In this document: in pieces, positions 48,541-59,968 of the stretch
Layout of the letters: each line of letters begins with the position of its first letter
Position numbering within the stretch: the stretch's first letter is position 1
Assembly: GCA_947172415.1 (NCBI GenBank)
Contig: OX359190.1
Coordinates: forward strand, 7,750,001-7,814,000
Length of the DNA stretch: 64,000 bases
Source: Chondrosia reniformis
Lineage: Eukaryota > Porifera > Demospongiae > Chondrillida > Chondrillidae
Direction of reading: 5' to 3'
Program-made: the position numbers and the translations under genes
Notes under the pieces: model-generated
The model's input: only the letters and a program-made list of their open reading frames with translations
What the model was told of the DNA's origin: nothing
Databases searched by the model: none

Positions 48541-50096
48541 GCAAAATTGTTAAGAATGTTCTCTCCATCTCTTCCTTGGCCATCCTCTTGGTCGTTTACC
48601 ACACACCTCTTCCTCAAACCCTCTTCTCACCAACCTCTCCTGCGGCATCTCCTCAATCTTCTTACTCCACTCCTTCTTCTTCCTATCTGCCACTTCTAAA
48701 ACTGCTTCAACCTCCAGCCTTCTTCTAATGTCTTCATTTGCTAATCTGTCCATTCTGGTCACACCTTCTACTCTCCTAAGGTACCTCATCTCCATTGCCT
48801 GGATCTTACTTCTGTGTCTTCTCTGTAGGGTCCACGTCTCACTCCCATACAGCAGAGTTGGTACAACCATTGCATTGATAACTCTTAGCTTTGTAGCTTT
48901 GCTTAGCTCTTAACTTCACTTCTTAATGCCCCCACTATTCTCGCTGCTGCCCCCTATTCTGTTCTCAATCTCATGATCGCATGATCCTTCCTCATTAAAC
49001 ATGGCCCCCAAATATTTGCTGTCTGCACTCCTTCCACCTCTACTCCATCTATGACTATGTGACATGTGCCACCTCCCCTCTGCACTACCAGCACCTTGTT
49101 AATCTTCATCTTCCACTTTGTCATTACTTCATTGAACACTTCAACATTTCTTTTCATGTCCTTGTCCTTTTCGGTCACTAACGCTAGGTCATCCACAAAC
49201 ATCATAAAATGCTTCCAACTGCACACCACCCTGGTAAGTCTTCCTTGCCTCCCTCACTATGTTGTCCAAAAATAAGTCAAAAAGCCAAGGCAAAAACGTA
49301 CACCCCTCTCTCACCCCTCTCTCACCCCTCTCTCTATGCCAAACCAGTCTGAATTTTACCCCTGTATCCATACACGTACAGAGACTTCACTACTTCCTTA
49401 AGCCTCCCCCTGACACCATATCTCCCCTATTCACTCTGTTAAAGGTCTTTTCTAGGTCTACACATACCATGATCATTGTTTTGTTCTTCTCAATTATCGT
49501 ATATCGGGCATTGAATGAGTGCGTCAAAAGAATGCGAATTGCGAGTTTTGACTGTATGCGCAATTTTTTGACATGTATTGATTTGACACCTCATAATTTC
49601 GTATACATGTCCCGTACACCTTAGCTTTATCTCGCATTCTTTTAACCACAATGTTTACTTAAACCCGTAATTCGCAATCTTTTACTCTCGCATTCATATC
49701 CCGATATACGGTATCTTCTCCCCGAGCTGTCTCACTGTGAATAACTGATCAATGCAGCTTCTTTGCCTCTGGTGCCTCTGGAATGTACCTTGTTCTTCTA
49801 GTACTATCTCTTCAATGATGGCTCGTATCCTCTTATCCAATACAGTAGTGTAGACCTTCCTGGAACACTTAGTAGACTAATACCCCAGTAGTTCTTACAC
49901 TGTGTTCTACTGCCTTTTTGTGTACTGGGACAATTTGTGCTTTCCTCCAATCAGCTGGCACCGTTCCACTCTCCCAGGCCATACAAAAGATTTTGTGTAA
50001 CCACTGGACAACTGCATCTCCACCGGCCTTTAGCATTTCACTTGTTATTCCACATACACTAGGTGCTTTCCTGTTCTTCAACCTCCTAATGCAGGT
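48540..50096 (-). mobile_element. Second non-LTR reverse transcriptase fragment, decayed
   Basis: Minus-strand pieces: KNRKAPSVCGITSEMLKAGG and VPADWRKAQIVPVHKK (50126-49990), a degraded middle, FVDDLALVTEKDKD (active-site FxDD, about 49190), and LLYGSETWTLQRRH with MEMRYLRRVEGVTR (48870-48760). The sequence type differs from the 2A-bearing element. It is 5'-truncated where it meets duplication copy 2 at about 50095, and multiply frameshifted. A small inverted-repeat element is inserted at 49498-49710. Confidence 0.8.
49498..49710 (+). mobile_element. Small inverted-repeat element inside the LINE fragment
   Basis: Ends CGTATATCGGG and CCCGATATACG are inverted repeats, extended by ATTGAATG...CATTCAT. 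No ORF. It interrupts the reverse-transcriptase homology, so it inserted later. Confidence 0.65.
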
Positions 50097-51273
50097 TGAA
50101 ATGTTCCATTTTGTTGTTATATACAAATATCACTCCAGTATACCTCATATAGTAAACACAGTTAAAAACCTCATGATTGATTGATTTTTCTGTAAGACTT
50201 CTATTTTAGAAGCCTCATGAAACATAAATATTAAATTACACGTTCACACAGAAAAGTTTCACATATATAACAACTGCATGGTCAAAAATGACGTAATCGC
50301 ATTCTACAAAGTGTAGAATGATCCAAATATATTTTTAGATGATGCAAGCCATCTAATTAGAATGCAGGAGGTGTGGTTATCAGACATATGGTACCATCTG
50401 ATTGGCAGTTGCAGTGACATATTGCTTAATCACTATGCTCACCATTATTACCTCAATTACAGAAGTCCTCTAACCCCTACTCTACGTATCTCTGCAGTGG
50501 CTGTATACTTTCGGAAGTTATTTCTATAACTGAGACTGTTTCAAAGCCAATATGTGTAATACTTGTAAAACTTTATCTTGTATTCACATGTTACATCTAG
50601 TCTTGATAGATTACATGTCTAATTTCCAAGACATTGCAATGGTGCTGCAGGTCTACACTGATAAATACATCAAATGGATCACATCACCATTCCTCCACAT
50701 CAAAGGAATACTGTATCCCAGGAAACCATAAAAGAAAAGAGTGGGAGGGTTGCCATGACTACCATTTAGGAAGTCTGGCTTAATGCACAAATTTGTCATC
50801 AAACTCTCTTTCTAATCATCAAGAATTCCACAAAATTGGTCTAAATGAATGGATTACCCAATAATGAAGAGTCATTACAAAACTGTCTTTAGTATATTAC
50901 TTCCAATGTTAGCCTATACTTGCACAATGAGATGTTTTACAATGGTCCATCTCCACCAATCAAGCTGGTGTATTAACGAGAATGCCACCTCACATGATCA
51001 AGGCATGAAGACACTCAAGAGCACTCAACTTAAGGCAAAGCCGTGATACTCCTAACATTTCATGAGGGCAGGATCCATGGCAAATAGGTTGCTGCTATAT
51101 GTTAAGTATTCTGTAATATTTAAGAACAACCAGTATGTCTTCTGTTAATGGTTTGATGTATAGTCTACTAATGACATCCATATTAGTACAGGGAACCCAC
51201 ACCTTTCAGTCAAAACACACAATTATGTAACCCCATTTTAATTTGCTTTTAGAGGGCTTCCCCTTAATAATAT

Positions 51274-51785
51274 TTTGCCCCTCCCCCTTCCATCTTGGAC
51301 AGTTTGCCCCTCCCCCTTCCACCTTGAAGACAGTTTGCCCCTCCCCCTTCCACCTTGAAGACAGTTTGCCCCTCCCCCTTCCACCTTGAAGACAGTTTGT
51401 CCCTCCCCCTTCCACCTTGAAGACAATTTGCCCCTCCCCCTTCCATCTTGAAGACAGTTTGCCCCTCCCCCTTCCATCTTGAAGACAGTTTGCCCCTCCC
51501 CATTCCACCTTGAAGACAGTTTGCCCCTCCCCCTTCCACCTTGAAGACAGTTTGTCCCTCCCTCTTCCACCTTGAAGACAATTTGCCCCTCCCCCTTCCA
51601 TCTTGAAGACAGTTTGCCCCTCCCCCTTCCATCTTGAAGACAGTTTGCCCCTCCCCATTCCACCTTGAAGACAGTTTGCCCCTCCCCCTTCCACCTTGAA
51701 GACAGTTTGCCCCTCCCCCTTTCACCTTGAAGACAGTTTGCCCCTCCCCCTTCCACCAGTTTGCCCCTCCCCCTTCCACCTTGAA
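51274..51785 (-). repeat. 31-bp minisatellite, locus 2, about 16 copies
   Basis: Same unit as at 14861, with a subset of units carrying ATTCCACC or CATCTTG variants in a higher-order pattern that repeats at 51420-51510 and 51580-51680. Confidence 0.95.
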
Positions 51786-52209
51786 AAAAGTTAAATCGTA
51801 ATTTTTAATTAGCAAACAAACCATATTGAACTAGGTAACCACTCTGTATTGTTACTATATTGTATAGAAATATTAAAATATTTCTACAAAAATAGTGAAG
51901 ATGTAGGGATGGCACAAAAAGTACAGAAACAAGAAATGATGTTATACAGTGAAGCATTAACTGTACATGAATCATACAAGCATGTTGCAACATATCCTAC
52001 ATTGGCATAGGAACTGGGGCAGATGAATTCGAAGATGCAGTCCCCCTAACATGTATACTCCACATAGAGACCTTTTTTAACTAGACCTATAGCTGAACAC
52101 AAGGGCCTAGGTAGCATACTTCAGAATGAACACTTGCTTGCCTTTAAATAGGCTGCATCAATAGCGCTCGTCTTGCTGTTAGAAGGTAAATTAAGGAACG
52201 CTTTGTTCC

Positions 52210-52345
52210 AAGTTACCCTCCTGTAGTTCCACTTCACCCTACACCTTTAATCACTCTTTTCGACCGTTACAGACATAAGACAAATGCTCAGGCGCAGATA
52301 TCGCTTATTATGTTGCTGCTACAAGAAGCCCAAGGTATTCATGGA
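52210..52345 (+). CDS. Possible coding exon, copy 2 of 16913-17030
   Basis: Between an AAG acceptor and GTATTC the frame stays open and reads YPPVVPLHPTPLITLFDRYR and ISLIMLLLQEAQ. It is conserved with copy 1. Unknown family. Confidence 0.3.
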
Positions 52346-52569
52346 AGTATACTAAGGACATTATCTATTCCAAATTGTTAATAAGCTAAGGTTAAAGTAG
52401 TTCAACAAAAACATATAAACCTCGTCTCAAAATGGCCGGTGTGTGTAGTCATAAATTATCTCGTAGTCTAGACTGTCTATGGTTTAACAAATAAGTAGTA
52501 GATACAACAGCTGCGAGAATACACGTACTGGTCTAGCAATGCATACATAATGCAGTACTACCAACTTAC

Positions 52570-52630
52570 GTGTAACGTGAAGGAGATTAAACGCGGCCAG
52601 GAATAACAGAACTAGCGTTGTACACGACAT
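52570..52630 (-). CDS. Signal-peptide exon, duplication copy 2
   Basis: MSCTTLVLLFLAAFNLLHVT before a GTAAGT donor, phase 1. One residue differs from copy 1. No downstream exon recognised. Confidence 0.45.
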
Positions 52631-52700
52631 TATTTTCCCTAAGGACAATCTGCGACCGCCAGAACTTGTGTAAACCTTGTGCACGTACGTATTTCTTACT

Positions 52701-52970
52701 ACCGTAATTCGGGAAATATTCGTGTTAAAATATTTCGTGGTTTGGGGGCAACCACGAAGATACGTTGAGAAATTGCGATAGGGATCATCATTGCGCTGCA
52801 GGTGTCGCAGTTGTGTAGAACCATTTTCAGTGGCCGTATGTCATAGATATGTTATAGAGATATACAACGCGTTATTATTTCGTTGTTAAAAAATATTTCG
52901 TGTGAGAAACTTTCGTGGTTTGGGCCAACCACGAAAATATTTTAACAACGAAAATTTCCTGAATTATGGT
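52701..52970 (+). mobile_element. Small inverted-repeat element, complete
   Basis: Terminal repeats ACCGTAATTCGGGAAATATT and AAATTTCCTGAATTATGGT, with internal TTCGTGGTTTGGG segments also in inverted arrangement, flanked by TA. No ORF. A partial copy lies at 17400-17735. Confidence 0.7.
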
Positions 52971-52989
52971 ATTATTAGAACATAAAGCA

Positions 52990-54162
52990 GTAATTTTGTC
53001 AACATGCAAGTCACGCTACCGTCTTCTTATCTTATCTTATTTATACTGGGTAACCCATTAGCCAAGGAAGGCTACTGTTCATGGGCCCAAGTTAATATAC
53101 AGAAATTACAATAAACATCTACACATACACAATGTCATACAGTTAATCAGTTAACAATTGTCAGAAATCAGTTTGGGCAGGTGTTGATGGAAGGGGGTGT
53201 CACTTTTCTTTTTTTCTTCTCTGCCCTGGAGGTGAGTCCTGGCCATCCCATTGTGCTTTTCTTAATAATCTTTGCTCTTAGCCCCCAGGACACTAGCACC
53301 CCCTCTTCCTGTATCGATCCAATCGATTCTGCTTACTCTATGAAACGGAACTCAAAAAGTAATATAATATTATTGCTAGCTATAAGGTGGTTTGTCTATA
53401 TCCTGCTATTGAGCTTGAACCTTAAATATTGAAAAGGGGGACTTTAAGATCTTAAACTGATACTGATAATAATGAACAGCAGTATTACGGCTCCATCTTT
53501 GATCCATATTGATTAATCTTTCATTAATCTTCTTATTAAACTTTGACTATATATCAAATCAATATCGATTGATATATACCATCATAAACCTTTGACAATA
53601 TATGGTCCCACTCAGAGTTATAGTTCTAGCATATAATAAGAGGATCATCATGTAGATTAATTCAGAAATGAATTTCAAAAGTAATTAAGCCTATAAATAC
53701 CTCAGTGCAGTGGCATAAATATATATTCCCCCTGGTTGATCTCCAATTGGCTTTACTAAGCGCATAGTAAAGGAACCAGAAGCGTTAATTGCATTCTTGA
53801 TAACATTCATTAGAGGACACATGTTACGAGTAATTGAATTCAGCATGAGCTTTCTTAGCCACTCAGGACTTTAAGCTTATAGTAATATATATAACTATTT
53901 ATCATATATATGTACCTTTAGATTATATACTTATTCAAAGTATACATATTAAAATTTCAAAATTTAATATTTTATTTATACTGTATACTCCACGTTGACA
54001 TTTTGGTAAGATTTCAGATTGAATATCTGCAGCTGTATATATACACTTGATATGTATATACGTATGTACACAAATATATACATCCATACTGATCAACCTA
54101 TATAAGCAAAAGAGGAAGTACTTGAGCTACTATACAGACTAGATATAAAATAGGCAACTTAG
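52990..54162. other. Stretch upstream of the GBF1 exons
   Basis: Contains a TACTGGGTAACCCATTAGCC segment (about 53044) that looks like a LINE 3' end, the exon-like 53878-53701 and paralogous non-coding sequence. The Sec7 domain and earlier GBF1 exons are not here. Confidence 0.5.
53701..53878 (-). CDS. Possible coding exon, copy 2 of 18414-18581
   Basis: EWLRKLMLNSITRNMCPLMN and ASGSFTMRLVKPIGDQ conserved; donor GTATTT is weaker than in copy 1. Unknown family. Confidence 0.35.
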
Positions 54163-57100
54163 GAGAGAGGAGTTGTTGGTTTACTGAAAGCTGTAAAAAG
54201 ATTGATCTCAAGAGATGAAGTCAGAACTGAAGTAAGACACCTCTTAAAATGTTTCTTTGAGTATTGGAATACTTTTGGTTCCTGTTTAATAAGGTAGAAT
54301 AGGATAAACAAAAATCAATCTTTCTATATTTTTATTGGTCCACTTAAGAGCTAAAGTGTAGGTAGATGGGGCAACTGGAATATACAGTACCAAAATACTA
54401 AAAATATTGTTACACAACTGTTTTGTTTTTACTAGCAACAGTTGTGGTTTGGATCCAGATAAGTACATGTCATCATGATGTACGTATGTCTGTAGTATAG
54501 GTAGACATTAATTGAAATGAGTAATCAGATCATGAGTACAAATGTTACTCTGATGTCCTGAGAATCATCACACAACTATACTAATAGTACAATACCTCTT
54601 TATATACAGAATTTACATATTTATGTAGCATGTCGTGTGATGGTGTGTATGTACAATATCTCCAATACTGGGATCCTTTCCTTAGAGTATCAACAATCTT
54701 CATTAATAGGAAATGTTGCTATATATATATTGGTAGCCATGTCTGTAGTATATACCTGTAGGCTGTAAGCTATCACACTTTTTATTATTTGTTACATTTT
54801 AACTGGATAAATATCCTCATCATGCAGGTATTGTCCTCCTTGAGGATATTCCCAGCCCTTCCATTAAAGGACCTGCCCCACAGACTGCTGAGTCAGCTGT
54901 CTAATGGTCTCCATGAGGTGTTTCAAGCCAGTGTAGCCCACACAAAGAGTTCATATGATTGGCTCATTCTCATGGCAGTCCTGGAGGGCTGCAGTGCTGG
55001 GGTAAGCTTCCACCCAAAATCCCCTCTTAGTAGTGACACTAACCTGTCACATTCCAGTGATGACCAACCATCTGAACCCTCCAAGAATTCCAGTGAAAAT
55101 AGTTTAGTGCCTTTTATTCCTCAATCAACTGATCATCTTGTCAAAGCTATGAATAACTTTGATGTCTGGCCATCTGAGACATTAGACTGGCCACATCCAT
55201 CTCTTCTCTTTAAAGCATGCGAGACCTTAGCCTATCTGATCCGAAACGAGAGGCACACGACAAAGGAAAACTTTACTAGCTGTATCCACGCTGTAAGGAC
55301 ACTGGCAGAGGCTACCCCAAAGGCTCTTCAGCATGACCTAAAGAGGACAGCAGCAGCACAACATGGGGCGGGGCCATCACCAAGGCAACAGGCGTCCAGA
55401 GGAAAGACATCCCACGTAGCAACCAAAGAGCCTCAACCATCATCTCCTCCAACAGGCAGTCTGTCCTTTAGCACCATCACAATCCAACTGCTAGACCTGA
55501 TGCATACCTTGTATTCCAGAGTGTCAGACATTTTTGCTAATGGTCACCAAGGAAAAAGAGCTGGTTTAAACCCATCAGCCAGTGCGTCTCTATACTTTTC
55601 AGAGACAGACAAATCTCATCAGTCCACAGGACCTCTATGGCACAACGCTTGGTGTCCCCTGCTACAGGTCAGTTTACCAAATATACAGTGTATGCTCATT
55701 TGGTTTGAAATGATAGGGGTTGTTTGTCGCATATCTTTGTGATGGTACATCGGATGATACATTCTTCGATTTTTTGAGTGTTTAGAAACGCAGTTTGGTT
55801 TCACTTCTTGGTCAAACGTTTCGACCCTGGGGATCTTCTTCAGCGACTGAGTGACTTTGAGAATAGTATTAGTTTATTGAGCCTCGATCACATTTTCAGT
55901 AATTGAATATTTTGACCCAGAGGTCTTCATACAAATTATTATTGCTGGTTAAGACCTCTGGGTCGTAAACCTCAATTGCTGAAAAGCATTGTTTGTTGAT
56001 CCATTACTTTATCACATTTCAAGATAAAGATCTATTGTGCTACAAACCAAATAAGAATCGCATTAGTTTAAATAATCCTCAAGTAAATCTTTATGATCTC
56101 TGTGATTTTATTGTGTATATATTACATATTGCATAGGGAATGGCTCGCATGTGCTGCGACTCAAGGCGTAGTGTTAGGCATACAGCTATCAGTTACCTCC
56201 AGAGAGCACTGCTTGCTCATGATCTACAGCAGTTGAACCCCACAGAATGGGAAGCCTGTTTCTTAGATGTAAGTATCTAACAGGAACATATTTGATATTA
56301 TAGATATTAGCTTTAGCACTATTCAGATATCATTTTCCCACATGAAAAATATAGAACACAATATTCTAGATAATTATGGTTACCATGCCGATAAACATAA
56401 AGAGGATAGACTTTAAATTTTCTTAGACTAGTTACTTAGGGAAAACCTAAAGAGCCTTGGATGAGGATATCATTAGGCTTCTCTTTCTTCATCTATTGTC
56501 CCTAACATGTAAATGTGATGATACTTGTAGTAAAGGTTTATAAACTGGAGTCACAATCTTCTTACTCTTCATTGTTCAATTATGAGCCTATATTCGCGTC
56601 TGTTTTGGTGATTTGAAGTGTTTAATACACATGCAGGTATTTTTTCCAATGTTGAGTCGATTATTGGATGGGGATGACATGATGGATGCCTTTAGTTTGG
56701 AAGAAACAAGAATGAGAGGAGCCCAACTTCTCAGCAAAGTTAGTAGCAGCTGACTACCTATGTATTTTTTATGGTTTGAATTTGGTGAACTTGCACAACT
56801 GAGATTTACCTTGATTATATATATTTAGCATATCTTGGATTGGACTTGCCAAATATGTAATGAAAGTTAACATTTTTGCTCTGATTACGTACCTGTCTGC
56901 TATATGACCTCCATGTTATTATATTTCCTTTAAAGGACTTGTTCTTTGGATATATTAGGTCTTTCTGCAACATTTGTCTCCTCTGTTAAAGTTGAAGAAC
57001 TTCCAAGAGTTGTGGCTTGGTATTTTGGATGTCATGGAGAAGTATTATTTTATTGAGAATTCAGAAAGTTTGGTGAGGGCTTTAGGTTCTGTAGTGATTT

Positions 57101-57970
57101 TACCTTGAGTTGAAGGATCTAATTGACCATTAACTTTTGAATGTATAGGAGTAAAGCCCTGTCTGATATGATAGTAAAATGGCCGTTCAATTGAATGTGC
57201 TTTCCATAGTATAACTTAGGAGGCTTAGGATGCACTAAGTGTAAAGGAATGAGCTCTGTGTCAAAGTGATCCCTTTTTTCTTACAGACAGAAGCTATACC
57301 AGAATCTCTGAAGAACATGCTGCTAGTAATGTCCACAGCTGGGCTTTTCGGTAACATTACAGAGATAATTTCCTTGGAAAGTAAAGGAGACCAATCATCT
57401 CTTAAAGAGGACCATGGCTTTCAATTATGGCAGTTGTCATGGCAACGTATTGAAAAATTTCTTCCAAAGCTGCAAAGCGAAATATTTCCCACTTCCAAGA
57501 GTTCTTCAGTCACACCCACTGACGTGACCACGCCCACTGATGTGCCCACCTCCAGTGGTGGCACAACTACAGAACAAGCTGTAGAAAAAGAATCAGAAAA
57601 TGGTAATTCAGAGCAAGCCAACACTGAGAAAGTTAACACTCCACCTAGTAAGCACATCTCTGAACTTGTGCACACTCTAACAGTTTAATATGGACGTCTA
57701 TTTTACCATTGTAATAACTGCAATATTAACATACATATGTAGCCTTTAGCATATGCCTTATAATTCTTAACACCTTAACACTTAACTGCATGTAGTGCCC
57801 GTACAGTTATTCTGGTTCTCTTGCATCCTTACGCAGGTGTGATGGCAGCAACTGGGGAGGTCGTGATCCCAGGTCAGCCAGTACTGATATCACCTGTGAC
57901 TGTTGTGAAACTCAGTAAACCATTACCAGTAGTAAACAATGTTTCAAGCACTAATAACCAGTCATCATAG
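54163..57970 (+). CDS. GBF1: GBF1, C-terminal seven exons (Arf guanine nucleotide exchange factor)
   Basis: Exons 54163-54231, 54828-55667, 56137-56268, 56637-56738, 56959-57072, 57287-57647 and 57837-57970 join in phase and end at TAG. GBF1 activates Arf GTPases on early Golgi membranes for COPI recruitment. The piece covers the HDS-type helical region and tail after the Sec7 domain: GVVGLLKAVKRLISRDEV, NGLHEVFQASV, LLDLMHTLYSRVSDIF, LWHNAWCPLLQ, SVRHTAISYLQRALLAHDLQ, FLQHLSPLL, EAIPESLKNMLLVMSTAG and LWQLSWQRIEKFLPKLQ all match known GBF1 proteins. The last exon (TGEVVIPGQPVLISPVTVV) is joined by the GTAAGC donor at 57648. Sec7 and upstream domains are absent, so the locus may be a truncated duplicate. 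Confidence 0.88.
55800..55865 (-). ncRNA. Hammerhead-like sequence in a GBF1 intron
   Basis: Minus strand: a CTGAAGA box (one change from CTGATGA), a GATCC/GGGTC stem, GAAACGTT, and flanks AGTCG/TGACC that could form stem I. The altered core box predicts inactivity. Two more fragments of the same repeat lie inverted at 55914-55975. Confidence 0.35.
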
Positions 57971-58139
57971 TTGTGTTCTGGATCTTTTATTATTTATGAT
58001 GTAAACATTCAATAAGTGAAATATATACTACTCCATTGTTGATTGTGTCAACAATGAACGCGTACATGTATAGTAACTCAGACATGTATGTATTTATTTG
58101 CTATATACGTACATACGTACATAGGTTATGAAAAGGGAT

Positions 58140-58440
58140 AGGGGAGGAGTGTATAACTATTACATGAAAAAGGGGAGTTTATTGCACTTGAGCCTGTGCT
58201 AGGCTATTGTTGCAAATAATAAACAACACTGGATAATTATATGCCAACCAACCAAGTGACAATCGTCTACTTGGTTGGAGGACCGAAGTCCTATTTGTGG
58301 CAACCAGTGATGACCTCCCAGTCATCCAATGATGGCAAAAAATCATCAATAAACCACAGACAGCTGTTTCGCCCTCTTTAGGGCTCATCAGTGTGGTATA
58401 CATGTATTTCTGGACATGCATGTACTTAAAAATGTTTATG
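58140..58440 (-). repeat. Ribozyme-carrying unit around the hammerhead
   Basis: Non-coding block directly after the end of duplication copy 2, containing a CCAACCAAGTGACAATCGTC / CTACTTGGTTGG hairpin and the ribozyme. No second copy in the window, so its limits are unknown. Confidence 0.4.
58353..58397 (-). ncRNA. Hammerhead ribozyme, intact core
   Basis: On the minus strand, in order: stem I strand ACCACA; CUGAUGA (58391-58385); a perfect five-pair stem II GCCCU/AGGGC with an AAAG loop; GAAA; a self-complementary ACAGCUGU as minimal stem III; GUC with cleavage after C at 58359; and UGUGGU, which pairs with ACCACA. All conserved core bases are present. The very short palindromic stem III is typical of ribozymes that act as dimers in retrozymes and Penelope-like elements. 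Position: 380 bases downstream of the GBF1 stop. Confidence 0.8.
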
Positions 58441-58562
58441 ACATTGCATTAATGCATTAATTTGGGAAATTCAAAGAACAACAGAATTAAAGTTATTGGC
58501 TTTTGATAAACAATGGAATGCTTGCAATATATTTTCAAAACTAAAGAGACTTATATAAGTTT

Positions 58563-58677
58563 CCAGTTCCAAAATTACACACTATAATTCAGAATCAGTT
58601 CCAGTTTCAAAATTACACACTATAATTCAGAATCAGTTCCAGTTTCAAAATCACACACTATAATTCAGAATCAGTTC
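58563..58677 (+). repeat. 38-bp tandem repeat, 3 copies
   Basis: Unit CCAGTTTCAAAATTACACAC plus TATAATTCAGAATCAGTT, starting at 58563, 58601 and 58639. Confidence 0.9.
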
Positions 58678-58679
58678 AA

Positions 58680-59868
58680 CAAAGGGGTACAAGACTCCTA
58701 GGTAGAATAGTCTCTTCCTTTCTATTAAATCTAAACAGAATCTAAACGGGAAGACATGTACAATTAAGCATTTATTTGTACATAGCATATATGATATTGC
58801 AATTGTATTAAAATGCGTAGGTATATATTCCATAGCTAATTTAATACTTAATGAGACACTGCATGCATGAGAATGATTATGAGTAACTTAATTATAGCCA
58901 TGTACATTATTTGGTCTAATGTACGTAACTTACAGAAACAAACACACCGCAATCATCTCTTTCTACAGTAACTGTTGTATATAGTGGCAGAAATTCTGAA
59001 ATTAGACACAGCAATTGCTTCATTATTGGATAGGAGTTATATATACATAAGTATCGTAATATGTTAACAAGAATTATATGATCCATGAGTTTAATTCAAT
59101 GACATGCAATGCTAATTCTATATATATCTATAGCTCTTGTTTACCCTGCAACTACAATGTCTGCGTAAATAAAGATAAATTCCTCCAATTTGTTGACTTG
59201 TTGGCTTAACCAATCTCGCTATAAATTAACCATTTGCTATTACAGAAGCGAACATGGTTCTAATTGGAATAGCAGTATAACAGAATGTGCTCAAGCAATT
59301 TGAATGAACTGTGCACATGCAAAGCAGAATGGAATATATTGCTGCTGTTAAAAGCATTCTTCAATTCATTCATGACAAAGCATGAATTACAACTACAGGT
59401 GGGCTGGATATATATATATTGGATACAGTTGTAGTTGGTAGCCTCACCGTATTGTGTAAACAACTATGAAACTACCCAGTTTTGGCTTCGATCTTTCTCA
59501 TTAATCGATGAATCGATATGCATCGCTGGTAAAGCACATGCAACTGATAATCGGAAGTGGTTCAATTTAAAAGACTCGAAATATCGTGTGAACCCAGCGT
59601 TATAATGAGCCAAAGGTATCATTCAATGCAACCTGTCTCACAAATCTCACAAAATACAAAAATCTGTGTTTGTATATATGCAGCTATATTTGTACAACCC
59701 CATCAAACAACTGATACATATGCAGTTAACACTTGGTGTCAACACTCAGACTAAGTTTATCCTAAAGAGATCTTTGTTTTTAAAGATCTGATCATAGAAG
59801 AAAACTTATACATGTAATATAAAAAATAATTTTGTATGTTAAATTCAATTTCATTTAGGCCATTATAG
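58680..59868. other. Spacer between GBF1 and gene D
   Basis: AT-rich. A tRNA-like stretch at 59520-59580 (GCTGGTAAAGCACATGC...GTGGTTCAATTT) suggests a SINE relic. No exons seen. Confidence 0.45.
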
Positions 59869-59968
59869 CTACGTTTCCTCTTTCTTGGGAACATTTACAG
59901 CATCATAAGATGGATTGGCTTCCATTTTGACTATATCAGATGGCACCTCATATTTGACCTCCTCAAAC
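59869..59968 (-). CDS. Gene D last exon: cytoplasmic tail with NPSY motif
   Basis: 100 bases in phase 2: EEVKYEVPSDIVKM, EANPSYDAVNVPKK and stop. Two tyrosines in acidic or NPxY context suggest adaptor binding, by analogy only. Confidence 0.6.

Larger units (their letters stand above)
50095..58129 (+). repeat. Segmental duplication, copy 2
   Basis: Collinear partner of copy 1 (14246-20906) with the more complete GBF1 3' part. Its left edge is the junction with the LINE fragment. It carries an extra 540-base block (about 50400-50940) that is shared with the third copy at 62480-62815 but missing from copy 1. Confidence 0.85.
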
